Part shown: one piece after another, positions 23,178-34,589 of the stretch
How positions within the stretch are numbered: position 1 is the first letter of the stretch
Layout: each line of letters begins with the position of its first letter
Assembly (NCBI GenBank): GCA_002261195.1
Contig: MVBO01000010.1
Coordinates: 186,001-250,000, forward strand
Origin: Bifiguratus adelaidae
Taxonomy: Eukaryota; Mucoromycota; Endogonomycetes; Endogonales
Length of the DNA: 64,000 nucleotides
Reading direction: 5' to 3'
Program-made: the position numbers and the translations under genes
The notes under the pieces: model-generated
The model's input: the letters and a program-made list of their open reading frames with translations, nothing else
Databases searched by the model: none
What the model was told of the DNA's origin: nothing

Positions 23178-24294
23178 ATGTCTCCTGCACAAGACGAAGA
23201 CAAAGAGGCGGCCTCAACGGTGGGGCAAACTCGAATATCTCCTGAACACGCAAAATTTCGATTGCTGAATCCGGTTGTTGGTCGCAAAATAGTGATATGG
23301 AATCTGGACGAAACCCTCATAGGTAGATATAAAGCGACGTTATGCTAGATTCTCCCCTCACTGTGCTTTTGCAGTGTATAACGCATTATATGATGGTGAC
23401 TACGAGGATCTGGATATCGCCAAGGTCAGTTTACACCGTGCTAAAGCTAGCACAATCTCACAACAGCTATAGCACGGCAAACAGGGGAAAGCTATCGCAA
23501 GGGAAATGAAAGTTTTAGGAAAGGAGATGGAATACATCATTTTTGCCGTCATTGATTCCCACTTTGCTTTTGCCAAATTTGAAGAGAACGACCAACCGCA
23601 TACCAATGCCTTAGAAGGGGCCGTGAATTACGCGGAACTTAACAACACTGACCGCGCGTGCAAGCTTTTAGAGTTGGCGAAATTACTTCAAGCGAAAAGA
23701 ACCTTGTATGATACCCCTGGCGCTTTGGAAGGTAAGTCTATGAAGTACCCGCGCAACCATTCACTCATAGCTTCCACGTAGAGCTCCTGTCAGACCCAGA
23801 GAAGGCACGAATAGCCAACATTTACAAAGACATTGATGATTTGACCGAGGGCTATCTAAGGTTTGCAAGAAGCCTCGTTGAGAAGAGCTCCAGAAGGTAT
23901 GCGCATCAACATGCCCTAACCGAAATCAAATTGACTGTTGCATGTGCAGCGATAACATCAACGTCCTGGTGACCGCCGGCCACCTGATACCCACACTGGC
24001 AAAATGTTTTATTTTTCGATTGCAAGACTTGTTCCCCAGTGATCGAATTTGGAGCTCGCATCTATACGGTGAGTGTTTATGCACTTGATATGCCGCATGC
24101 TTAATGAAAGTTGCAAAGGCAAGGAATGGTGCTTCGAAAAGATTCAATCGTGCTATGGCCAAGGAAATACCTTTATTGCGATTGGTGACGGTGATGAGGA
24201 AGAGGATGCAGCCAATCACATTGGTGCAGCATTTGAGCTCATAGAAGGCCGGAAAAGTCTAGCAGCGTTGTACCATCGTCTCTTTGATCAATGA
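23178..24294 (+). CDS. Eyes-absent-like HAD domain protein, nucleophile Asp replaced by Asn
   Basis: Resembles the conserved EYA domain, a HAD-family Tyr phosphatase and transcription cofactor in animals and plants. Six exons: 23178 (or 23194)-23322, 23375-23424, 23473-23731, 23782-23896, 23950-24068, 24119-24294; 287 aa if it starts at ATG 23178. Matches: GRKIVIWNLDETLI (EYA: VWDLDET), LVTAGHLIPTLAK with the motif II Thr, IWSSHLYGKEWCFEKI with the motif III Lys, IAIGDGDEEEDAA with the acidic motif, and a C-terminal SLAALYHRLF helix. The first Asp of DxDxT, the nucleophile, is Asn (AAT) here, while the other catalytic residues remain. A pseudo-phosphatase or binding role is likely if the base is right. 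It sits directly after CTK3 and may be its C-terminal part. EYA is unusual in fungi. Confidence 0.85.
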
Positions 24295-24379
24295 CAGGTG
24301 GAGAGCCAAGAGTGATCCACGTCGTGTGACTCGCATTCTCACATATTTAAAGAAATCCGGGGAAGTGTTCAGGTCTTCT

Positions 24380-26187
24380 ATGGACTCGCAGCAGCCTTCG
24401 TTCTTCATATTCTCCGGCGGTTCTGCATGCAACAGCATCGTCAAAGCATTTCAGTCACTGAGCACAGATACCTGTTACATCTTGGGTGTATCTGATAATG
24501 GCGGCTCTACAGTAGGTGGAAGCATCTTGGGAGTTGATCGGCGCCATACTCACTGTTACTGGTATGCATAGAGCGAGCTTTTGAGAGTACTGGGAGGTCC
24601 GAGTATTGGTGATCTCAGGTCTAGGCTTACGCGGCTTATCAACACCGATGCTAAGGAGCGACTGGCCATCAAGGACCTTCTTTCCTACAGATTACCAGCT
24701 GGTGGCGATGAGCGAGCCATCAAGGAAGAGTGGGCTGATATCGTTGAAGGACGACACAGGTTAGCATTAAGTGGATGCCTTAAAACTCGCTAAACGCCGC
24801 TAGACTCTGGCGGTCTATTCCCGAAGAGAAGAAGGAGACCATCCGAGGATTTCTCACTTACTTCGATTTTGAGATCCTGAAGCGCGCACACAAGCGATTC
24901 AACTTTCGCAACGGAAGTATTGGCAACTTCTTTCTGACTGGAGCGAGATTGTTTTTCGGATCGTTGGAAGCCGCTATCTTTCTGTTCTCCGCGATCACTG
25001 GCATCACTGACCTCACAACAGTCATACCGGTCATTAACACAAATCACACTGCGACTATCGCAGCCGTATTGGAGAATGGACAGACGCTGGTTGGCCAATG
25101 TGAGATTTCTCATCCTTCCGCCAATCCTCCCAAGAACAACATTAGAGTGAATCCGATAGACGCCTTCTCTTACTTTGCGTCACCTGCGTCACCTGTCAAT
25201 ATGTTCAACGAGAATAGCAAGCACCTTCAAGTCATTTTGAATGACGAAGAAGAACAAGAGCCATTCGAAAGTGATATCAATAGCAATCTCGTCTTTTCAA
25301 AATTTAGCACCTCTCAATTGTCGGCTAGAATCTCGCGAATATTCTACATCAATGAGTACGGTCAAGAGATCTATCCATACCCAAATCCAAAGATATTGAA
25401 GCAGCTCAACACCAAAAAGGTCTTGATCTATTCCATCGGATCTTTGTACACTTCAATCATGCCGTGTCTCATTTTGCGTTCAGTCGCGAAATCAATCGTC
25501 AACTCGTCCTCGTTAACTCACAAAATTCTCATACTCAATGCCTATCCCGACAGGGAAACGCCAAAATACACAGCTGTGGAATTCGTGCAAGCAATCACCG
25601 ATGGTCTCAATTCATCCTTGTTTATCGATGTCCGCAGACAATACTACCATCAGATGGAAAGCTATGTCAAGGAGCACGATGACGTGGACGGCCATGCCCC
25701 CAAATTGTCTACACCTTCCATTATCTCACTTGTTCCATACAAATTGGCAACGGCAACGAAACCAATGGTGATACCCATGGCATCGTCGCGCACCTCACAA
25801 TTACGATCGTCATCTCCTGGCTTCTTTTCACAAGATAGTTCACCTTTAGCGCTACATCCCCATGAGCCTCCAGAAGTGTGCGATTATAGGCCAACGATAC
25901 ACGGGCCATTAGATCAGCATGCCCCACCTCCCTCCTTGCCTGGGACGCCGCCGACTTTCCCTACATTTCCGCAACATATGTTCTCTCCGAAACCGCCGAA
26001 TGCATACATTACACATCTGATCTACCTGAGTAACGGTGGCATGGATGTCGATGTGTCCAAGATCAATGAGTTTGGCATTCAATGTTGTCCTATCGAAGGC
26101 AAATTACAAAAAGATGAAGCTGGAGAAATGAAAGCCATGTTTGACGATCAATCACTGGCCATTGTATTGAAGCAGATTCTGGGCTAA
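24380..26187 (+). CDS. CofD/YvcK-like protein (UPF0052, yeast YNL011C family)
   Basis: Member of the fungal branch of the 2-phospho-L-lactate transferase CofD/YvcK family, whose bacterial members bind UDP-sugars and steer cell-wall and carbon metabolism; the fungal role is unknown. Three exons (24380-24511, 24572-24759, 24804-26187) give 567 aa. The N-terminus has the Rossmann-like strand and loop FFIFSGGSACNSIVKAF with LGVSDNGGST, then PSIGDLRSRLTRL, FNFRNGSIGNFFLTGARLFF, and the C-terminal half with VLIYSIGSLYTSIMPCLILR and KILILNAYPDRET. A proline-rich insertion near 25840-25990 precedes the last strands. It starts 85 bp after the EYA stop on the same strand. Confidence 0.85.
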
Positions 26188-26641
26188 CATTACTGTACAA
26201 CATCATCAATAGATTGTGACGTTTGTTCCAAGAAAAGCTTTCAGGGATGATTCGGGCGTCCATTTTTGCGTGCTTGCCATGGCCTATTCCTAACCTTGAA
26301 ACCTTATTTTATAGCTCCAGATGCTGATAAACCCCCCGGCATATCATGTGCTGTACCACCAGTATTAAGGACCGCGTGTCTCCTTGTACATCGCACCAGC
26401 ATGGTATGGTCGATAACCCCCTTTTCACAAATGAACGCAATAATATGTGTCGATGAGGGGTGTTGCGCCCCTTTTTGCCTCCTTTTCCGTTACAGATGAA
26501 TTTTACGGGCCAGAGCGACGCGGCCATTGCGAATTACCTGGTATGGAAGGTATATCGTGGTGCAACACATAGTTTATGTCGCGCCCCTTTGTCTTGCACT
26601 TGCATCTCTCTTTCTGTCGTGTCGTCTAAGGCTTCAAACCT
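26188..26641. other. Intergenic: promoter region of the GATA/PHD gene
   Basis: About 450 bp with overlapping short frames in several phases but nothing I can support as a gene. Presumed terminator of the CofD-like gene and promoter of the next. Confidence 0.5.
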
Positions 26642-28047
26642 ATGGCAATATCTGCGACACCTTCTGTTGCTTCCCAACATCAACTTGCCGCTCACATTGG
26701 CTGCATGGAGAAGGTGTCTAATAATACCACATTTACGCTCACGGGAATGGACCACGTGTCACCACTACATCTCACGCATGACCGTTACACCCGGTTATCC
26801 TTGTCCCCTCCGTATTCGCGAGAAGACAGTATCCACATGCATCAGGTCTCTCCTCTTCACAGCACGTTCAGCAATGCCTTCATATCGCTCCTCGGCGATC
26901 ACGTTGGGGAGCCCACCAAAAGCATTGTAAAGGACGTTTTCTTTTCTGCGGCCGCGGACGATGATCCTATCTGTCTTGAATTGCCACATTTCGATTCGGG
27001 CCATGATGCGCACATTGAACCACCCAAGGAAGAACAATCGTCTTTGGAATCCGATAACTTGCACCTCTTTGCCAGTCCGGAAATATCGGAACCACTGTTG
27101 GATTGGTCCAAGATCTCGCTAGCAGAGTCCCAAGACATGGAGAAGGCGACTTTGGGTCCGCCAGAAGAGATTCCTACAAAGAAGCGACCGCGTGTAGACT
27201 GTTCGCCTCTGGAGGCGTTTGTCACCGCACTGGCTTCACCTTCATTCACCGACACCGGCAGCGACGACGACGTATTCCCGGATGACGGCGATAGGGAGTT
27301 GTTTTTGGGTCCAGAGGTTCTCACACCGCCTACTTCTCCACCTCAACTTAAGCGCAGGCGCTTAGGTACTCCCGAGAAACGCGAGAAAGCTCGGCCTGTC
27401 ATTGTTTCTTGCCAATTGCGAGATGCATCACCAGTCTTGTTGTCGTCGTCGTCATCGTCGTCACGTGTTCTTCGACGAAGCCAGCGACATGCATCAGCGT
27501 CGGAGAACTTGATCAATCCTAGTTTGCTATTACAGATACGGGACCGTGGCTTTGCTCGAGAAACCGCGCGGCCCACTATGTACGAAATGTATACACAAGC
27601 CAATGTTCCGTGGTGCAGATACTGTGGAACTACGGAAGGCGTCAATTGGCGGCCGGGCCCCTGGGGCAAGCGAACGCTTTGCAAGTAAGTCAGTTTGATC
27701 ATCTTGTTTCAGAGCCATAGATGCTCACATCTCCTAGCAAACATGGATGCGACTACAAAGGCTATGGGTTTGCGTCCAAAACACCGCGACTCGACTTGGG
27801 CGCATTCAAGGGCGAGGGCATTGATGATCGCGAAAGGCCCGTGGTACAATTGTCCTGTAGCCTTTGCTCGAATGATACCTCGCTGATCGACAATCGGGTT
27901 GTCTACTGTGAGGGATGTCCCAAATCCTATCATGAAGCCTGTTGGAAGGCGGAGCATGGCTTTGACATACCAGATGAGCAGTGGTTTTGCGGAACCCATT
28001 GCAGGCATAACTTTGAGAAGGCGGCTAAACACAGTCATCAGCGTTGA
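26642..28047 (+). CDS. Putative chromatin/transcription factor with GATA-like finger and PHD finger
   Basis: Two exons (26642-27684, 27738-28047) give 450 aa. The first 320 residues are disordered, with Ser/Asp-rich stretches, a KRRR basic motif and an eight-Ser run. A GATA-like zinc finger straddles the intron: CRYCGTTEGVNWRPGPWG then TLCNKHGCDYKGYG. The usual fourth Cys (CNAC) is His here (CNKH), giving a Cys3-His set, with an additional Cys two residues later. A C-terminal C4HC3 PHD finger follows: CSLC, CEGC, YHEAC and CGTHC. PHD fingers read histone tails; GATA fingers bind DNA or protein. The combination suggests a nuclear regulator, but the targets are unknown. Confidence 0.82.
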
Positions 28048-28290
28048 TCCAATGTACATAAGTTCAATTTGATCATAGAAGCAGGATAGAACGCAATTGT
28101 TGGGTGCTCAGTCTTCATCTTGACCATTAGGAGCGGCTAGAGCATATCTGCTAGCTTACCTTGTACGACATGCCACAGGACACTTGGGTCATCCAAGCAA
28201 AAAGAACAATAGCTGGCAAGTCGGGAAGCTCTCCAACCTTCTAGAAATTTGGACGGATGCTTAAAGTGTGAGGCTTTCACACCGAAGCGC

Positions 28291-28764
28291 ATGCTTTCGC
28301 GAAGCGTCTTTTACAAGTTGATTCCCACCCGCATCCGTACACGATCCTCGCTACGATTGTATACGACCATGTCTGGCAACGGACAACCCACGAATAAGGA
28401 AATCGAGCAAAAGCAACCGCTTGCCTTAACTTCCAGTGGTGACTCTAAGAATGAGCAGGTTCAACTCGGCGAATCTCACAAACTGGAGGTAAGAGTGAAG
28501 TGCGCTCATTGTATCAAGGCTGACTCTATTGCGCATGTAGGATTTAGGCCCCGTTGTCGTTAACGAAGACGGTACGATAAGTCTTATCAACAATTGGTGA
28601 GCGGAAAGCTGGCTTTTGTCCCAGCGTGTCACAGACTCACTGTTCTCTTCGTCTCTAGGCAAGAAATGGCAGAGATTGAGAAGGCAAACGTTAGGCGGAT
28701 ACTGCTAAAAAGGAATGAAGAGCGACTCGCTAGACTACGGGCACAACAACAAGAGCAACAATAG
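28291..28764 (+). CDS. Small conserved fungal protein, probably mitochondrial
   Basis: Three exons (28291-28488, 28541-28596, 28659-28764) give 119 aa. The N-terminus MLSRSVFYKLIPTRIRTRSS is basic and free of acidic residues, as in a mitochondrial presequence. The core DLGPVVVNEDGTISLINNW followed by QEMAEIEKANVRRIL and a KRNEERLARLR helix is a motif I have seen in small uncharacterised proteins of many fungi, but I cannot name a function. The frame upstream of 28291 stays open without an ATG, so this is the first credible start. The C-terminus is a Gln-rich charged helix. Confidence 0.7.
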
Positions 28765-28966
28765 CTTTCGATCAATTGCAGACGGTCGCATGGCTCTCAC
28801 ACGTGTACTTTTTTTTCACTTTCAGCATGTATAGGTAGAAATAGATGTATAATGGAGAGTGATCGACAGAGCTTCAATACCAGGCAACAAAAGTATTATT
28901 CTAATCTCTATAGAGCATCCTTATGATACATTATCCGATCGAGGGGTAGACCAAGATGGATCAGCT

Positions 28967-31541
28967 TTACATGGGTGATGACGATGAGCGCTCTTGTTGC
29001 AACTGAGCGACGTAATCAGTCATCATGTTGAGCTGTGATTGATAGTTTGATTCGGTGGTGGCGAGATCATCCTGCGCAGTAATTGAGTCAGTCATCGCTC
29101 AAACACTTGGTTCCGCTCTCACCTTGATTTTGGCGACTTCGTTCAATAGGTCGTCACGTTCTCGAAGTACCGCGGCCTTTTCAAGCTCCAGCGTGCGACA
29201 CTTGTTTTTGAAAATCTTTAACGCGTTATTAAAGCGGACATTTTTGCTGTCGACGAGTTGCAATGCTTCCACAAGTTGATTGATTTTGGCCTCGTAATGT
29301 CGCTTTATAAGTATCTCCCTTGTGTAATCTGGTTTCATGAGGTGGCTCGCATCAGATCCTTCAGTAAATTCATAACGGTCTTGCATGACGACCTGAGATG
29401 CACCCTTATCCATGTCTGCTTTCGCCATCGAAAAGGACACCGTGGTGGATCCGAGCGTTGGCGAGACTACTCGAACAATGTTTAACGGGGATGAATGAGT
29501 TGGACTCGCCGTCTATAAGGGTATCGTTAGCAAGCAACAGGCGCTGACCCCAAATCCAATCATGTATACCTTTTCAGCAGCATCCAATGTCTCCGGGCTG
29601 GTAGCCCGTGAGTTTCTATCTGCATGCTCATCTTGCAGACTATCTTGAGCCATTATAACGTCTGCTCTGGGAAGTCCGACAGGGATGGGTTGGACGATGG
29701 TATCATTAGTAGCGTCGGTTGTAACGTCCACGTTGTTAACTTGTTGTGGTATTGGTGATGCGGTATCATTGTCTTGTACAGAGGTATGCGGTTGGGGTGA
29801 TGAGCGTTGGGACGATTTTCCGGAAGCTGGATACCTCGCTGATTCTCCCTCCTTCGCTTCTGTCACAGATTTGAGACGCAGTATCTCTTTCTGAAGGTCT
29901 TCGAAAGCTAGGGTTGTCGGTCTTCGCTCTAACTCATCTGTGGCTGCTTTGAGATCTTGTTGCTGTTGGCGAATCTGTTCATTCAGTTGCTTAACTTCAG
30001 CAGTCAGTTCTCGCGCGCGATCAATGGCGGAATGACTTTCGAGTTGCGACTTGAGAGAGCCAATTTCTGATTCCAATCGCTTGACTTGCTTGCGAGCATC
30101 CTCCTTCTCAGAATCCTTTTGCGTGCAGGTAATTTTGAGCAAACTGAGCTCACCCTGAGCAGCGTCCAGCTTTTGTAGCATTACTAGGTATTGCGATGCC
30201 CATGTTTCAGTCGCTGCGTCCAACTCCTTGACCTTTTCCATTGTGAAAGCAGACATAGGATGTTCGCTGTTACCTTCTGTCAGTAATGAGCTCAGGTACT
30301 CGCGAGCAGCGTCTTCCAATTGGCGAAGCGCATTGACCGAATCCACCAAGACTTCATCCGAGATCTAGTATGGAAATTGTGAGATCGTCGACAGTAGGCA
30401 GTGACACGCACCTTTTTGGTCTTTTCTGTCAATTGAGCCGACTCTTGGGCATCACTGAGCTTTTTACTTAAAATATCTCTTAATATTGACAATTCTTGCT
30501 GCATCATTTGGTTCTTCTGGCGCGCTGCTTCTTCGCTTAGTTTGAGCTTCTCTTCGGTCCTGTACAGATAGCAATGAGAAGGGATCAGCAAGATGCGCTC
30601 ACACTCACTGTTGCAATTGTGATTTCAGCTCATCTAATCGAACATCAAGCTCTAGATCTACTTGCTTCCCAACTTCGCCATCGCTTTTACCATTGCCGTT
30701 CGGTGCTATGAGGGATTGCTTCGACTCCAACTCCATAATCTCCGCCTGCAGCCGGTTGATGTGGTTGGTGTACATTGTATTGATTTCGAAGATTTCTTGA
30801 TGAAGCCGTTCTGAAATATGATTAGGGCTACAGGTCGATCAAGCATACATTGCGGATCACTCACCATTCTCTTCAATCTTCTGTTCGAGGTCTAGATGTG
30901 TTGCTTTCAATGCTTCTTGAGATTGCGCACTACCTTTGCGTGCACCGGAACCGAAGAGACCAAAGGAAGCCGAATTCTATTCAGAGAGTGCAACGTTAAA
31001 AGGCGCAGTCTGACACACCTGAAATACCGACATTTTTCTCATCCTGCAACAATTGTATTCTTTTCGCTAATCGATCGTTGTGGAAGTTTAGAACATCCAG
31101 CTCTTCTTTGGCCTAAACTTCTTCAGCGTCATCCTACATATGGGCAACTTCCAGACCTTTCGTAACTCTTTTTCTTTTTGGTTGGCTTTGCTCTGCAGCT
31201 CCTCGTTGACAGCTTGTTCCTGCTTAGTGTCAGCACCTGCGTGACTACATCGTACTTCAAACTCTTCTCGTACCTTCAGGATAGCCTTCTTTAAAACCGT
31301 GTGCTGCGCTTTTATCCTGTGCGTGTTCCGCACGTTGAGTGCGTGTCAGTAATTTATCTGCCTTAAACACCAACCTAGAGTATTCTTGGAAAAGCCTTTG
31401 ATATTTGTGTGCCAACTCCTCGGCGGAGGTTGGGATTCCTCCTAACAACTCGCTCGTCAACTAGGCTCCTACATAGGTTTTCGTCTTCGTCTCACCGGAG
31501 TTAACCGAGCCATAGCGTGTAGCAGACGCGCCCTCGCTCAT
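28967..31541 (-). CDS. PPP1R21: PPP1R21-like coiled-coil protein (KLRAQ domain)
   Basis: PPP1R21 is a coiled-coil protein found on early endosomes and is a subunit of the animal FERRY Rab5 effector. Eleven exons sum to 689 codons (688 aa against 780 in human): 31541-31496, 31441-31375, 31316-31274, 31219-31157, 31112-31017, 30976-30865, 30810-30609, 30559-30412, 30364-29570, 29512-29123, 29071-28967. The N-terminal KLRAQ region reads AEELAHKYQRLFQEYSRIKA then QHTVLKKAI, followed by LNFHNDRLAKRIQLLQDE as in human. The middle is coiled coil with a KQNEQIRQQQQ-like heptad region. The C-terminus matches closely: ILIKRHYEAKINQLVEALQL, VDSKNVRF, then YQSQLNMMTDYVAQLQQE. Short or AG-poor exon ends near 31017 are uncertain by 2 nt. 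Partners of the complex are not in this window. Confidence 0.88.
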
Positions 31542-32251
31542 GTGTAGTGATATAATTTGATCCAAAAACTACAGCGAGCAGGACGGTTGTGCATTACCAG
31601 CCCTAAGATACCTGAACTCGCTTCCTTACACAAGGTTGAGGCACGTTGGTGTGACTTCCGCCAAGTAAGAATTCCACGTGACTTTGAGTTGCGGTTTAAT
31701 TCATCAATTTTGAAAGCGTTAAAACCAATACACAATGGGCGCTGCCTCGACAATTGCAATTGAATCTCCTAGACATCCCGTATCTTGCTACTAAAAGAGT
31801 TATGGTTTCAATTTGGACTCGAGACGAAGAGATTTGACATATCAAACGCTTGGCAGACAAGGGAACCTACTAAAACATCGATATACGAGGTTTCATGTAA
31901 CAAACAAATAACCTCCCACACTTAATGTCTCAATATCAGCCCAAAACCATCGCGGAAGGGTAAAATTCAATTTCACTGAAACTTGACGGATTCAGCGCTC
32001 GCGACGTACGCTCAGCGTACTCCATGATGGCTAGTCCCCACATTTCGGATCATCAAGGCAATTTACGACCTCTATCGATACACTTTGAAACCCATTGTTT
32101 GTTTGCGATATGATGTGAACAAACACTCATCCCATTTACTTGCGTCTTTCGTTCTTACGTATTGTCTGCTAGTATCGGTCAAAAAGCATTCAATCTTCGC
32201 GGCGCAAGCCGTGACATGGTTCAGTAAACTGGATTTAACAATTTACATACG
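31542..32251. other. Intergenic region between divergent PPP1R21 and PA-RING genes
   Basis: About 710 bp, the widest divergent spacer near here. No frame with family features, no tRNA-like fold noticed. A stop in frame just before ATG 32252 rules out a simple upstream extension of the PA-RING protein. Confidence 0.5.
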
Positions 32252-34060
32252 ATGGCGTCTAATAGTATTGCCTACAATCTCCGGGTCGATACTATCAAGT
32301 GCGAAGTCCAACATCCTTGCTTGATTGTGAGCACGTTCAATACTATGGATGTGTCTGTCCTTCAACGGAACATGAGCATGCCATTGCCTCTTTCGGGAGT
32401 CCAAGGCGTTCTCGTAGATGCAAGTGATGCCTGTGCAGACAAGCCCCACTTCAATACTCTGGAGTTGGATCAGCCATGGATCGGTCTCATCTCCTCAACG
32501 TCCCAATGTCCGGTATCCAAGCAGATCTCCGGATTGCAAGCATCATCTGCGGCCGCCGTTATCCTCCACCCTACGCAACAATGGTTGCTCAACACGGCTC
32601 AGGATACAGGCTATATCGCTACTCTTGAAGCTCCGGTTGCCTTGTGTGATGCCAGCACGATGGCATACCTATATCGCCAAATGACACTTACCGAGAATGC
32701 ATTTGAATCCCCCCCTAAGCGAGCCAACGTCACCGAAACCATGGTGACTATTCAATACAATGGTTCGGATTCCACACCTTTCAATTCTGATGGTTCGAAT
32801 GCCCGGGCAGGAAGCGGGCCTGGTGTCAATAACTTTTTGGTCTATGGTAAGTTCCGCTTTTTTGTCTGATGCCATTCCGAGCAATCTCCAGGTATCGTCA
32901 TTGTGCTCGTTATGGTGATCTTCATCTATGTAAGTCGCAAGATGCAGGCGTGGACCACTGCATTGACCGGTGACTATCAGATACTTATTGTCTACGTGAT
33001 TCGGCCATTGGTACGCCGCAACTTTCAAGCGACCAGTCGCAGTTATCCATTGGATCTATCTCCATTTTCCGAAGCCGATGCATCCAGTCGCCGACCGACT
33101 CGCGGAAAAATCAGTCAACACCTGATCAACACACTACCTGTTCGAACCTTTCGCGAGGAAGAGTTTCGGGAGCTATGGAAGTCAAAGCCTGCAGTGCTAC
33201 AAGTTCAGGACGGAGACGAGAGTCCTGCGGGTAGGGAGAACGCTTCCAGTATCATGAGTGAAGAGGAGCTCCATGAGGACGCTCGTGCCGTCAAGGACGA
33301 TGATCAAAGCTCTACTCGACGAAGTGGGATGATTACACATCGGAAATCCTTGGCAAATGGAAAAGGAGAAGTATGTCCCATCTGTCTGGAGCAATTGAAG
33401 GATTGCAAAGATCAAGTGCGAGTGCTACCTTGGTAAGTATCTGTTTGCCGAAAGTTATATCTATTCTCAAATGCCGATATTAGTTGTCACTACTTTCATG
33501 TTCACTGTATCGACGTTTGGTTGCGCAAGTCAAACATGGCAATTTGTCCATTGTGCAAAGCCGACGTTTTCGATGGTCGATCCATGAAGAAAGCCAACGA
33601 ATCGGCACGGGGACAGATGCTCGATTATCAACAGCGTCATGCTGGACGAAGATATCGTTTCGACGAGATATTTTCCACATTTTACATGAGTCATTCTCAC
33701 AGCGAACCACTGCTCTCTGTCAGACATACCAGTATTCCACTCTTGCATCGAAGACCGCGGTCTGAAGGAGTAGTCGTTCCAATGGCGACTCATTCTCGCT
33801 CAACCAGACAGAGTTCTACGTCATTACCGCCAGACTGCGACGCATTGCGTAGCGTCGTGATTGATGATCAATGTCAGACCCGTTCATCAGATGGACGGAG
33901 CACTGTTGGCAATTTTGAATGGCCATCCTGGTTGTCAGTGCCATGGCATACGGTCCGTATAGAAGAGCAAGCACCCAATCCTCCGACGTCTCCTCGGACG
34001 CTTGCTCCTCTTCCCCGCAGAGGAATGGAAATGAATCGAAATGACGGTACTGTAGTATAA
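32252..34060 (+). CDS. PA-TM-RING type E3 ubiquitin ligase
   Basis: Three exons (32252-32846, 32892-33432, 33484-34060) give 570 aa. The N-terminal half looks like a lumenal protease-associated domain (GVQGVLVDASDACADKP, PWIGLISSTSQCPVSKQI, ASSAAAVILH). One membrane helix, IVIVLVMVIFIYVS, follows directly after intron 1. The cytosolic part carries a RING-H2 finger, VCPICLEQLKDCKDQVRVLP then CCHHYFHVHCIDVWLRKSNM and CPLC, with the second-half Cys codon formed across intron 2. A disordered Ser/Arg-rich tail ends the protein. Such ligases (RNF13/RNF167-like) act on endosome or vacuole membranes. A cleavable signal peptide is not evident from ATG 32252, so the true start may be missed. Confidence 0.85.
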
Positions 34061-34589
34061 ATGTTGCTTTGCTTAATGGATGCCTATTTCGAATAACAAA
34101 AATGTCTGAACTACCGACCCTCTCCATCAGAACGAGCCTGATGCAGACAGGTACTAAGATGTCCAAGCACGATCTTTGCTGTATATTGACGGTCAAGCTA
34201 AAACTATGGAGCGCAAAGAGTTCGCGACCAACACATACGCATTCAATTGTCTGCCGCACAGAAGACAATTGTGGTCAAAGGAAACAACATTGCAGTCACG
34301 TGGCAAATATAATGCAGACATGAAAATTATGGGATTGTTCTTGCAAACCAAGCATGCACTGATATGCAGAGGGCTCAAGTTGCAATAGCTGCACGGTATT
34401 CCATATAACCTTAAAAATTGCGGCAGTAGACGGTAGTAGACACCGCCGCAATAGAGCGATCGCAAACAAGTCCGTGTGCCAATCAAGAATAAAAGGTGCT
34501 GGTAGGATGACGGTCTCAAATTGCCAAAAAGGGAAGGTTACAGCTGTTATGTAAGAGTCTCGATCACCATTCCTCTTTCACTCATAGTC
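34061..34589. other. Intergenic: nothing recognised
   Basis: About 530 bp between two same-strand genes. Only short incoherent frames; presumed terminator and promoter. Confidence 0.5.
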
